From positions 1 to 64,000 of the forward strand of contig NZ_RBAH01000002.1 of NCBI RefSeq assembly GCF_003626695.1: DNA of 64,000 nucleotides. The letters are read 5' to 3'. Below the pieces are notes generated by a model that searched no databases, was not told where the DNA came from, and saw only the letters and a program-made list of their open reading frames with translations. Positions 6,915 through 14,430 of the stretch are shown in pieces. Made by a program: the position numbers and the translations under genes. Source of the DNA: Paenibacillus ginsengarvi (GTDB taxonomy: Bacteria; Bacillota; Bacilli; Paenibacillales; NBRC-103111). Positions within the stretch are counted from its first letter, which is position 1; each line of letters starts with the position of its first letter.

Positions 6915-8720
6915 TTGGAAACAAAACATTGGATGGCGGTAACGCTTTCTCTCGCAACGGCGCTGATGATTTTCGTCTCCTATTTGTCTTATCGCAAGCG
7001 CCATCTTCCCGTAGCCAAAACGATGATTCTGACTATGCTCGCTGCGGCTTTTTATGCGCTCGGCTCCGTCTTCGAGGCGATGAGCAGAAGTTTGGAAGAT
7101 ATAAAGCTGTCGATGCAAATCGAATATTTTGGCATTCCTTTCGTTACTACGCTTTGGTTATTTCAAGTGATTCAATTCACCGGAACTGCGGCGCGATGGC
7201 GCAAACGTCTGGCCGTGCTTTTATTCGCTATCCCTGTAACGATCTTTTTTCTCCATCTGACCAACGATTGGCATCATCTGGTCTATGAACGTTATATTCC
7301 GAATCCGGACGGCTCGATTCCCTTGTACACGTCGATCAAAGGCCCTTGGTATAAGGTGCATACCGTTTATAATTATTCCGTCTTACTGTGCGGAGTTTTC
7401 TTGTTCATTCCCATGTACCGGCGGGCTTCGCCGATCGTGCGCAGGCAAATTGCCGTTCTCCTTCTGGGGGCGGCTGCTCCGGCGATATTCAATTCGTTTT
7501 TGTGGTTCGGCTTGAAAGTGGATTTGACCCCGTTCGGATTTGCCGTCTCGGGCGTTGCTTATGTGTGGGGCATACTCCGGTTCCATTTGCTTCGCCTGAC
7601 GCCGATCGCACAGGCCCAAGTGTTCGAGACGATCCGGGACGGCGTCATCCTGTTCGACTCCGAGCATCAGATCGTCAGTTTCAACCGCGCCGCCGGGCAA
7701 GTTCTTCCAGAGCTTGTTCAAGTGAAGCGTTATCCTGCCGATATGTCCGAGATATTGTCCGCCCATCCGGAGCTGCTGGAGCGCATTCGCGAAAGCGAAG
7801 GAGACGAGCGGTTTCCGTTCCAGACCGCCATGAACCACCGGATGAAATACTATTCTTGCAGCTTGTCGCTTATTTATGATTCGGGTCAGAACGGGATCGG
7901 TAAAATTCTCATGTTCAGCGATATTACCGAGCTAAAGGAAACCGAGGCCCGGTTGCGCGAGAACGCCCGCCAACTGTCCGAGCTTAATGCGTTCAAAGAC
8001 AAGCTGTTCACCGTCATGGCGCATGACATTCGCGATCCGATCGCACTGCTGGTCAGTTTGACCGACCTGCTGAGCGATGAATTGGCCGCCGCAGGTGATG
8101 AGCATGCCGAACTGGTGCGAGAGCTTAAAGGTCAAGTGCAGAGCACCTTCCATCTAGTCGACAATTTGCTTGATTGGTATCGCAGCCAGGAAGGGCAGGT
8201 GGCGTTTCGCCCATCGGCCTGGAATTTGCAGCGGGTCGTTCAGCAGGCGCTGCTGCCTGCCGTGACCAAGGCGGATATGAAGCAAATTGTCATGACGGAG
8301 CGAATCGATAAGCGGTTGTCGGTCAGTGCGGATAAAGAGATGCTCGATGTTATTTTGCGAAATTTGCTGTCGAACGCGATCAAATTTACCGGCGCTGGCG
8401 GGGCAATCGATATTGCGGCCGCGTCGAAAGATAGCTTTATAGTCATATCCGTTCGCGACAATGGATCGGGGATTGATGCGGCGACAGCGGAACTGCTGCG
8501 AATGGAGGAGCGGTTTGTCAAAGGAGCTTTTCCCGGCGACGACACCGGAGAGATGCGATTTGGATTGGCTTTAATTCGCGAATTCGTGCGGATTCATGGG
8601 GGCAGCCTTTGGTTTGACAGCGAGCCGGGACAAGGAACGGTTTTTTCGTTCACGCTGCCGTCTGCGGACGGAGCGCTCAACTCGCAGGAACGTGAAAATA
8701 GAGAGGAGGAATGTGGATGA
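6915..8720 (+). CDS. 7TM sensor histidine kinase with PAS domain
   Basis: 601 residues from a TTG. Residues 1-225 hold about seven hydrophobic helices typical of the N-terminal 7TM histidine-kinase sensor region. A PAS domain follows (about 235-340, with FETIRDGVILFDSEHQIVSF), then HisKA with the phospho-acceptor H370 in MAHDIRDP, and HATPase with the N box LRNLLSNAIKF, G1 box DNGSGID and G2 region FGLALIREFVRIHGG. All catalytic features are present, so it should be an active membrane kinase. Its stop overlaps the start of the response regulator gene (ATGA), so they are co-translated. A strong terminator lies upstream at 6720, hence the promoter should be between 6755 and 6900. Ligand unknown; PAS plus 7TM suggests a small-molecule signal. 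Confidence 0.93.
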   Translation: METKHWMAVTLSLATALMIFVSYLSYRKRHLPVAKTMILTMLAAAFYALGSVFEAMSRSLEDIKLSMQIEYFGIPFVTTLWLFQVIQFTGTAARWRKRLAVLLFAIPVTIFFLHLTNDWHHLVYERYIPNPDGSIPLYTSIKGPWYKVHTVYNYSVLLCGVFLFIPMYRRASPIVRRQIAVLLLGAAAPAIFNSFLWFGLKVDLTPFGFAVSGVAYVWGILRFHLLRLTPIAQAQVFETIRDGVILFDSEHQIVSFNRAAGQVLPELVQVKRYPADMSEILSAHPELLERIRESEGDERFPFQTAMNHRMKYYSCSLSLIYDSGQNGIGKILMFSDITELKETEARLRENARQLSELNAFKDKLFTVMAHDIRDPIALLVSLTDLLSDELAAAGDEHAELVRELKGQVQSTFHLVDNLLDWYRSQEGQVAFRPSAWNLQRVVQQALLPAVTKADMKQIVMTERIDKRLSVSADKEMLDVILRNLLSNAIKFTGAGGAIDIAAASKDSFIVISVRDNGSGIDAATAELLRMEERFVKGAFPGDDTGEMRFGLALIREFVRIHGGSLWFDSEPGQGTVFSFTLPSADGALNSQERENREEECG

Positions 8721-9856
8721 AAGTGATTTTGGTGGACGATGAGCCAACGATGCACCTGATCTTGCGCAAAATGCTCGCCAAGCTGTCGGGCGTTCAAGTG
8801 GCAGGCGCATTCACGGATACGAAATCCGCCGCCTCCTTTTTGCTTCAAAACGCCGATGTCGGCCTAGCGTTCGTGGATATCTCCATGCCGGGAGAAAGCG
8901 GAATGGCATTTGCTCACCAGTTGGATGCCTTGGGCTCTCCGGTGCAGGTCATTTTCGTAACCTCCCATAAACAATATGCGCTGGAAGCTTTTGAGCTGGC
9001 CGTCTTGGATTATCTGGTCAAGCCTATCGCCCAGGAGCGGTTGCAGCGGGCTGTGGATCGCGCGCTGGCGAGCCGCCGGCATGCATCTCAAAGGTCCCAA
9101 CTGTCCACTACGGTCATAACGATGCTCGGCGACGTTTCCGTGAGTAATGGAGCGCGCCGGGTCAAGTGGATTTCGCGCAAATGCGCGGAGCTGTTCGCTT
9201 ATTTGCTGCTTTACCAGGGCAAACGGATTCCGCGTTCCCGGCTGGTAACGGACATTTTCGGAGGGATGCTGCAGGCCGGTGCGGAGAACTACTTGAACAC
9301 GACGGTTTATCAATTGCGCAAATCGTTGGAACCTTTAGGTTTGCGGGATGCCGTAAGATCGGAAAACGATGGCTACACGCTTGAATTGAAAGACCCGCTG
9401 ATCGACTACAAGGATTTCGAAATGCAGGCGGAGCAGTTGCAAGCCATAGAGCGGGACGATATAGAAAACGCGACGCGGATCGAACGTTTATACACGGGCG
9501 ACCTGTACGGGGACAAAGCGTATGTATGGGCCGTCCACGAAACGGAGCACTATGCGGAATTGTATGCCTCGTTAGTAAAGCGGCTTGCCGTGGCGCTGAC
9601 TTTACACGGGGATACGACCACGGCTTCGAAGCTGCTGTTCAAATTGAAAGAACGGAATCCGCTTGACGAATCGGTCATTCGTCAGCTGATGGCGATATGC
9701 GAGAGGAGCGGGGACAAAAAAGGATTAACCGCGCTGTATACCGATTATGTGCGGCTGTTAAGCCGGGAGCTTGGCATTCGCCCGTCCGAGGACTTGATCC
9801 GTTTGTATGATTTGCTGCTCAGCACTTTTTCCGAGAAAAATAAGCAGGATCGATAA
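8717..9856 (+). CDS. Response regulator: REC, winged helix and BTAD
   Basis: 379 residues from the ATG at 8717, which overlaps the kinase stop (ATGA) and lies seven bases after GAGGAGGA; an ATG two codons upstream is less well placed. REC spans residues 1-120 with the acidic pair VDDE, phospho-acceptor D54 (FVDISMP), the Thr of VTSH and the Lys of LVKPI. Then comes an OmpR-type winged helix (about 140-225, RKCAELFAYLLLYQGKRIPR) and a bacterial transcriptional activator domain of TPR-like helices (230-375), as in SARP regulators but here preceded by a receiver. It should act as a phosphorylation-dependent activator. Downstream lies a terminator and then the cargo-like gene at 10122, a possible but unproved target. 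Confidence 0.92.
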   Translation: MKVILVDDEPTMHLILRKMLAKLSGVQVAGAFTDTKSAASFLLQNADVGLAFVDISMPGESGMAFAHQLDALGSPVQVIFVTSHKQYALEAFELAVLDYLVKPIAQERLQRAVDRALASRRHASQRSQLSTTVITMLGDVSVSNGARRVKWISRKCAELFAYLLLYQGKRIPRSRLVTDIFGGMLQAGAENYLNTTVYQLRKSLEPLGLRDAVRSENDGYTLELKDPLIDYKDFEMQAEQLQAIERDDIENATRIERLYTGDLYGDKAYVWAVHETEHYAELYASLVKRLAVALTLHGDTTTASKLLFKLKERNPLDESVIRQLMAICERSGDKKGLTALYTDYVRLLSRELGIRPSEDLIRLYDLLLSTFSEKNKQDR

Positions 9857-9879
9857 TTTTATTGCGTTTCTTAAAAGAC

Positions 9880-9909
9880 CCGCGAAGCCCGATGGCTGCG
9901 CGGTTTTTT
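9880..9909 (+). terminator. Intrinsic terminator after the response regulator
   Basis: CCGCGAAGCC (9880-9889) pairs with GGCTGCGCGG (9894-9903) with one mismatch and a CGAT loop, then six T. It follows the response regulator stop by 23 bases. A further inverted repeat, AGCGGAT at 9990 with ATCCGCT at 10009, and a TATATTATA stretch near 10030 lie before the next gene. Confidence 0.8.
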
Positions 9910-10121
9910 CGCATGAATCGACTTTTTCTTTTATAATTCTTTCATCCGGTCTCGATAAACTGGAAGTAGGCAAGGACCGGACATCTTGAAGCGGATCTAG
10001 TAAAAGCAATCCGCTATTCTTACTCCTTTTCTGTTATATTATAGGTAAATATACCCAAAAAACTTGTGGTGCGTCTATTGTCTGCCAATCATCAGTCATT
10101 TCCGAGAAAAAGGTGGATCTC

Positions 10122-11705
10122 ATGGAATTCAAATCCCATTCCCCTCGTCAAACTAGCAAAACCGGCCCGAGTCCCGCCCCGTCATCCGCAACGCACGAAG
10201 CCGAGTCGTTCGGAGCAGCCGAGTACGGGGCGGGCTCCAGGCGTGATTCCGTATTTAGCGCGGGACATATTATGCAACTGCAGCGCACGGTCGGCAACCA
10301 GGCGGTGCAGCGCATGCTGTCGGGTATGACCGCCCCACAGGGAAGAGCACCGCGCGTTCAGGCGGCGGGGGCCGATGTAATCAGGCGTAATCCGGAGGCC
10401 GCTGCCGCAGCGCCAATCGCTGCGGCGCCAAAGCTGGGAGGCGATCTGCGCTCCATGGGCGAATACTACACGATCTACAAGTGGTTGCAAGCCCAGGCGG
10501 ACAAGGCCGGCAAAACGGCGCTGTTCGGCTTCTTCGACAGTCTCGATCCCGGTCAAAAGATGGCCGCCATCCGTTCGATGGCGGGCAATGCCAGATCCCC
10601 CGATCTGGACAAAGTGAAAGAGACGATGATTACCGGCTTTTTCAGCAAAAGCTTCGACTGGAATCGTTTCTCGGAACTGTCGCGTGAAGCGAAGCAATCC
10701 GACACGACCAATTACAACGCCGATCAGGCGCGCGATTACGCCAGCTATTCGGCGATCGGTACATCGTCCGCTGCGGGCGGCACGAGCGGCAGCGCCAAGA
10801 TCAGCTCGGAGCTGGGGGCGCGAGGCGCGCTTCCTGTGGCGACGAATGCCGCGCCGGTGGCAGCCGGTTTAAGCGGTGCGGCTTCGCTCTCGCAAATGTA
10901 CAATGCCACGCAAAATTATGACTCCAGCTTATCCACCGCCGATAAAGCGCAGCTTGTCGTCGGTGAAGGCGGAGGCGGGGCCGCCGACTTTGCCAGATTC
11001 GCAGCTGCGGCTGCGGACGGCCCGCGAGAGATAGCGAGCGGAGCGGCAACGATGGCTGCAGGGGTCGGGGCCGTCGTAGGCGGGGCCGCTTATCTGGTCA
11101 GCGGCGTTGCCGGCTACCGGGAAGGGCGCAAAAATGCGGCAAAGCTGGAAGGCCTGGAGAGCGGCTTCGGCGAACGGGCAGGCGACGCGCGCGCCGAGCA
11201 GCTTGGACATGCGGCGCATTTGGGAGCGTCAACGCAGCATTTGAACAAAAATAAAAGCGCCGCGACAGCGGCGAAGGGTGCGATGATGATCGCCGGCGGA
11301 GCGGTGCTGCTCGCGGCCGCGGCGTCTCCGATCGGGCCACTGCTCATCACAGCAGCCGCTATATTGGGCGGTATTGCGGCCATCATCAAATTTTACAAGA
11401 AAAGCAAGCGCAAGGAAGCGTTCGTGGACCGGGTGCTTGGCACCGAGGCGGAAGCAGCGAAGCCGGAGAATGCCGGCTTGGGCAAGGAGAAGGTAAGGCA
11501 ACGGCTGATGGAGGTACGCGGGTTCAACAGCGTCGATCAATGTTACAGCCAGATCGTGACCGATTTGGCGGGCATGTTGTTCGATGGCGGCGTCAAGGGC
11601 GAGGATGAGGAATGTAAACAAGTTCTGGAGGCGATGGGCCTCAAAATCGATAAGAAGAAGCAGAAGCCAAGTAAGGAATTGATCGCCAAAAAATTACACA
11701 CTTGA
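10122..11705 (+). CDS. Injection-system-cargo-like protein with glycine-rich helices
   Basis: 527 residues from the ATG at 10122, six bases after AAAGGTGG. Residues about 50-68 read IMQLQRTVGNQAVQRML, matching the LQRxxGNxAVxxL motif found near the N terminus of many proteins associated with extracellular contractile injection systems and DUF4157-type toxins (family knowledge). A disordered Pro/Ala/Ser-rich head precedes it. The middle has a helical region (SMGEYYTIYKWLQAQADKAG) and the second half has glycine-zipper-like hydrophobic segments (AAGVGAVVGGAAYLVSGVAG and MMIAGGAVLLAAAASPIGPL) that could insert in membranes. The C terminus is a small charged helical domain. No HExxH or obvious enzyme motif is seen. 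No sheath, baseplate or tube genes occur in the window, so the protein is an orphan here. It pairs with the next gene, 14 bases away. Confidence 0.55.
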   Translation: MEFKSHSPRQTSKTGPSPAPSSATHEAESFGAAEYGAGSRRDSVFSAGHIMQLQRTVGNQAVQRMLSGMTAPQGRAPRVQAAGADVIRRNPEAAAAAPIAAAPKLGGDLRSMGEYYTIYKWLQAQADKAGKTALFGFFDSLDPGQKMAAIRSMAGNARSPDLDKVKETMITGFFSKSFDWNRFSELSREAKQSDTTNYNADQARDYASYSAIGTSSAAGGTSGSAKISSELGARGALPVATNAAPVAAGLSGAASLSQMYNATQNYDSSLSTADKAQLVVGEGGGGAADFARFAAAAADGPREIASGAATMAAGVGAVVGGAAYLVSGVAGYREGRKNAAKLEGLESGFGERAGDARAEQLGHAAHLGASTQHLNKNKSAATAAKGAMMIAGGAVLLAAAASPIGPLLITAAAILGGIAAIIKFYKKSKRKEAFVDRVLGTEAEAAKPENAGLGKEKVRQRLMEVRGFNSVDQCYSQIVTDLAGMLFDGGVKGEDEECKQVLEAMGLKIDKKKQKPSKELIAKKLHT

Positions 11706-11719
11706 GGGAGGGCGGCGCT

Positions 11720-12250
11720 ATGACTAGTACGGATATGCTGCCGGAATCGTTCCTGCAGGAAGTCTGCCGTTATTACGAGACGATCGGGCTGAGTGTCCGA
11801 TTGGCGGAGCCTGCCGAGGAGTCCCCCTATTATTCGCTGATTGTCCGTTTCGATGACATCGGCGAGCGCGGCTTGATCGTTGATCTGGAACTTTGTTTCG
11901 TACCCGGCTTGGAAGCTTTTGCCCAGGAGGGCGTCTACATTTTGCAATCGTTTGCCGTGCTTGCCGATCATGTGCCAGCGGACAATGCCGCCGAGCTGTT
12001 ACGTGCGACGTCGTATATCAACATGCTGCTGCCGCTCGGCGCATTCGGCTTGTACGAGGAAAGCGGCACGCTTTACTTCAAGATCAATACGATGCTGCAC
12101 CACGATTGGTTGACGGAAGCGACAGCCGTGACTAACATCGATAGGCAAAACGGCCTGCTGCTGCACCAGTTGTATCAATACGCTGAACGGCTGATCGACA
12201 TTGCGGAAGGGCGTCTTGCAGCAGCAGCGCTGCGAGAAGACTTGGCGTAA
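11720..12250 (+). CDS. Putative partner or chaperone of the upstream cargo-like protein
   Basis: 176 residues from an ATG preceded by GAGGGAGG. It is acidic, without signal peptide, and has an alpha-beta pattern (SFLQEVCRYYETIGLSVRL, then paired strands SLIVRFDD and LIVDLELCF, and a long final helix LLLHQLYQYAERLIDIAEGR). This layout resembles small secretion chaperones of the CesT/YbjN type, but I see no diagnostic motif and the match is by shape only. The 14-base spacing behind the cargo-like gene makes an operon almost certain, consistent with a dedicated chaperone or immunity partner. Function otherwise unknown. Confidence 0.5.
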   Translation: MTSTDMLPESFLQEVCRYYETIGLSVRLAEPAEESPYYSLIVRFDDIGERGLIVDLELCFVPGLEAFAQEGVYILQSFAVLADHVPADNAAELLRATSYINMLLPLGAFGLYEESGTLYFKINTMLHHDWLTEATAVTNIDRQNGLLLHQLYQYAERLIDIAEGRLAAAALREDLA

Positions 12251-12300
12251 CAGGACGTTACAAGCAGAAGGCGAATCTATTATTTTATTTGTTTTTGGCA

Positions 12301-12330
12301 TTGTTAGCGGCCACGCTGTAATGTTACAAT
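12301..12330 (+). promoter_or_regulatory. Candidate sigma-A promoter for the rRNA methyltransferase
   Basis: TTGTTA (12301) and TACAAT (12325) are separated by 18 bases and precede the long structured leader of the Cfr-like gene. Transcription would start near 12337. Confidence 0.5.
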
Positions 12331-12508
12331 TTCTTTAACGCTTAACGTTAGGAGATGAAGAGGATAATGTAATCGGACTTGCCTTTGATGAGAAGAATAA
12401 AGCGGATTGTTGTTTTATTCTTCATGGGCAAGAAAGTTACCGTATTCTTTTCACTCAAAAATAGATCCGGTTCATGCTCCGTATGGAGCTGGATATTGCC
12501 GTGTTTTT

Positions 12509-12546
12509 GAGCTACAAGAAGGGGAACTTTCTTGCAGCTCTTTTTT
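12509..12546 (+). terminator. Leader terminator (attenuator)
   Basis: GAGCTACAAGAA (12509-12520) pairs with TTCTTGCAGCTC (12529-12540) with one A-C mismatch, followed at once by six T. It lies about 170 bases after the proposed transcription start and 258 bases before the methyltransferase start, so it must be read through for expression. Confidence 0.75.
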
Positions 12547-12583
12547 GTTGCTTGGGAAAGTCGTTTCCGGGAGGATGATTGCC

Positions 12584-12733
12584 ATGTTGATTGAGGTCGT
12601 AGATGATTGGGTGAACCGGTTCCAGTCCAGTAAAGCGGTTCACACAACAACCAATTCGGTTGCCGGAGGGTTATCTCTCTATCGACAGAAACACGTAGCG
12701 ATCCGTTTGCAACGATTTGTGCTTTTGCGTTAG
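12584..12733 (+). CDS. Possible 49-residue leader peptide
   Basis: An ATG eight bases after GGGAGGA opens a 49-codon frame that starts MLIEVVDDWVN and ends VLLR, stopping 70 bases before the methyltransferase start. It resembles no protein I know. Inside it lies a hairpin, GTGAACCG pairing with CGGTTCAC (about 12610-12642). Its strong ribosome site and its place just before two hairpins that control the next gene suggest a regulatory leader peptide, though a chance frame is possible. Confidence 0.4.
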   Translation: MLIEVVDDWVNRFQSSKAVHTTTNSVAGGLSLYRQKHVAIRLQRFVLLR

Positions 12734-12780
12734 TTGGCTAACCACGTATGAAGCCACCGCTAGCGGTTGCTTTTAACGTT

Positions 12781-12800
12781 TTCTCCGGCAGTAAGGAGAA
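12781..12800 (+). promoter_or_regulatory. Hairpin hiding the Cfr-like ribosome binding site
   Basis: TTCTCC (12781-12786) is perfectly complementary to GGAGAA (12795-12800), which overlaps the AAGGAG site (12793-12798) of the methyltransferase gene. In the closed form the site would be masked, as in translational attenuation of erm and cat genes. Confidence 0.6.
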
Positions 12801-12803
12801 GAC

Positions 12804-13847
12804 ATGAAACCCCTATCGAAATATGAAACGATCCGGAGAATCTTATCCGACTTCAAACAGCCTGCATATCGGTATAAGCAAATTACGGATGCGATCTTCA
12901 AGCAAAACGTTGGCGAATACGAACGGATGACCATGCTGCCTCCATTTTTGCGCGACGAATTGATTCGAAGACTCGGTCCGCGCGTATGCAGCGTCGTTCC
13001 GGTCAAGGAACTGATGTCCAAACAGGTCCGCAAGATCCTTTTTGCCACCCCGGACAACGAACGCATTGAAGCCGTACGGCTCTCGTATGAGCGGGGATGG
13101 AACTCGTATTGCATTTCCACCCAGTGCGGCTGCGGGTTCGGGTGCAAATTTTGCGCGACCGGCACTATCGGCCTGAAACGAAATTTGACCGCCGACGAAA
13201 TTACCGACCAATTGTTATACTTTCATATAAACGGCGACGCTCTGGACAGCGTTGCATGCATGGGGATGGGGGAAGCACTAGCCAACCCGCATCTATTTGA
13301 TGCGCTGACGATATTGACCGACCCGAGTCTCTTCGGTTTAGGCCATCGACGAATTACGATTTCTACCATTGGTCTTTTGCCGGGAATCGAGAAGCTGACA
13401 CGGGAGTTTCCGCAAGTGAATCTGACCTTCTCGATGCATTCGCCATTCGATGAGCAGCGAAGCGAGCTGATGCCGATCAACGATCGGTTTCCGATCCGCG
13501 ATGTGCTCCGCGCACTGGATCTTCATATCCGCCATACGAGGAGAAAGGTGTACATCGCGTATATTCTTCTTCGAGGGGTGAACGACTCGGTCGCGCATGC
13601 GGAAGCGGTTAGCGAGTTGCTCGGTGCAAGGGGGCCTGGCGGACATCTCTATCACGTCAATCTGATTCCGTACAACTCGACCGAAGTTACGCCAGATAGC
13701 TACGGGCAATCGGATCGGGATCAGGTTGCAAGGTTTGTTCGGATCTTAAAATCCAAGGGAATCAACGTCACAGTGCGAACGCAATTCGGAACGGATATCG
13801 ATGCGGCTTGCGGTCAGCTATATGGACACAGGAGTGAACCTACATGA
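12804..13847 (+). CDS. cfr-like: Cfr-type 23S rRNA (adenine-2503-C8) methyltransferase
   Basis: 347 residues, almost the same length as staphylococcal Cfr (349). The radical SAM cluster is C110-C114-C117 in CGCGFGCKFC, and the two other essential Cys fall at C103 (SYC) and C336 (DAACGQLYG), exactly offset by two from Cfr C105 and C338. Other Cfr-typical blocks are MGMGEALAN, VNLTFSMHSP, LMPINDRFPI and the ending QFGTDIDAACGQLYG. The N terminus (YRYKQITDAIFKQNVGEYE) also fits Cfr/Clb rather than housekeeping RlmN. Family knowledge: Cfr and Clb proteins methylate A2503 at C8 and give resistance to phenicols, lincosamides, oxazolidinones, pleuromutilins and streptogramin A; RlmN methylates C2. 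The start is the ATG after AAGGAG. Expression probably depends on the leader upstream. Its stop overlaps the next start. Confidence 0.92.
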   Translation: MKPLSKYETIRRILSDFKQPAYRYKQITDAIFKQNVGEYERMTMLPPFLRDELIRRLGPRVCSVVPVKELMSKQVRKILFATPDNERIEAVRLSYERGWNSYCISTQCGCGFGCKFCATGTIGLKRNLTADEITDQLLYFHINGDALDSVACMGMGEALANPHLFDALTILTDPSLFGLGHRRITISTIGLLPGIEKLTREFPQVNLTFSMHSPFDEQRSELMPINDRFPIRDVLRALDLHIRHTRRKVYIAYILLRGVNDSVAHAEAVSELLGARGPGGHLYHVNLIPYNSTEVTPDSYGQSDRDQVARFVRILKSKGINVTVRTQFGTDIDAACGQLYGHRSEPT

Positions 13848-14119
13848 AACCTATCGACGCTACCGTTATTCTCCCCCAAGAGCTGATCGAACAATTGCAA
13901 CAGTTTGTGCAGGGCGGAACGATCTACATTCCGGCTAGCAAGGATGATCATCCGAGCATGGAAGAGGCAGCCGTTTGCCGGAAGGAGATGGATAGGCGAA
14001 ATAGCGATATTATCCAAGCTTATACATCGGGAGCCTCTGTTGAACAACTGGCGCAATCTTATTTGTTATCGATCTATGCCATTCGAGAAATCATCAATCA
14101 CTATACTTTGAAAATGTAG
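13844..14119 (+). CDS. CD3324-like small HTH protein
   Basis: 91 residues; its ATG overlaps the stop of the methyltransferase gene (ATGA), so it is translationally coupled. The N-terminal LPQELIEQLQQFVQGGTIYI is the hallmark of small CD3324-family proteins, and the C-terminal part (SVEQLAQSYLLSIYAIREII) is a helix-turn-helix of the Mor type. It probably binds DNA, but a target is unknown. Coupling to an rRNA methyltransferase is unusual for this family and could mean local regulation of the locus. A bidirectional terminator follows directly. Confidence 0.8.
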   Translation: MKPIDATVILPQELIEQLQQFVQGGTIYIPASKDDHPSMEEAAVCRKEMDRRNSDIIQAYTSGASVEQLAQSYLLSIYAIREIINHYTLKM

Positions 14120-14168
14120 CACAAGAAAACGAGCCGTTGGAGTTGCTTCCAGGGCTCGTTTTCTTGTG
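14120..14168 (+). terminator. Long intrinsic terminator
   Basis: A stem of about 15 pairs (CACAAGAAAACGAGCC at 14120 with GGCTCGTTTTCTTGTG at 14153) with T-rich descending arm and A-rich ascending arm, so it can act on both strands. It starts at the base after the stop of the 13844 gene. Confidence 0.85.
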
Positions 14169-14430
14169 ATGGGTCGAATCGGCAACGGGGGGCTGGCGGA
14201 TTTCTTGCCTTAACAGCAAAAACGTGCAATGCCTAAGGCATTGCACGCGTTAATTTGTATGTATGATTTTGGCACGATTTAATACAACGAGGATGTCCTC
14301 GCCATCCATAATATTAGTATAACAAAAAGCAAATTATAAGTCTATACTTTTACCGAAAATTCCCTTATTTTTATAAAGCAAAACGTTTCGATACAAGGCT
14401 TAAAAAAATTGGATAAAACGAGGTATCCCT
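14169..14430 (+). promoter_or_regulatory. Leader of the ABC exporter with a large palindrome
   Basis: No protein gene is visible here. At 14221-14251 the arms AACG-TGCAATGCC and GGCATTGCA-CGCGTT form a long palindrome with a TAA loop and a two-base bulge, not followed by a T-run, so it is more like an operator or RNA element than a terminator. A second, perfect hairpin CGAGGA-TG-TCCTCG lies near 14288-14301. I found no precursor peptide gene for a bacteriocin in this gap. Confidence 0.4.

Larger units (their letters stand above)
12337..12803 (+). promoter_or_regulatory. Structured attenuator-type leader of the Cfr-like gene
   Basis: This 467-base leader holds, in order: a short frame at 12355 (five codons) that includes an ATG-TAA start-stop at 12367; a hairpin GAAGAATAAA/TTTATTCTTC (12392-12423); a small hairpin GCTCC-GTAT-GGAGC (12476-12489); a full intrinsic terminator (12509-12546); a 49-codon frame with its own ribosome site (12584-12733); a palindrome ACCGCTAGCGGT followed by T-rich sequence (12752-12780); and a hairpin burying the ribosome site of the methyltransferase (12781-12800). 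GGAGCT at 12485 could pair with the descending terminator arm as an alternative fold. Such arrangements are known for ribosome-mediated, drug-responsive control of resistance genes in Firmicutes; the same control here is inference. Confidence 0.6.

Noticed and set aside
10122..12250. A complete contractile injection system
   Set aside because: Only cargo-like and partner genes are seen; no sheath, tube, baseplate or AAA genes are in the window.
12407..12583. Upstream part of the open frame before the 49-codon leader
   Set aside because: It crosses the terminator hairpin and lacks a ribosome site; only the part from 12584 is plausible.
14169..14430. Bacteriocin or lantibiotic precursor next to the ABC exporter
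   Set aside because: No frame with a double-glycine leader, Cys-rich core or ribosome site was found.
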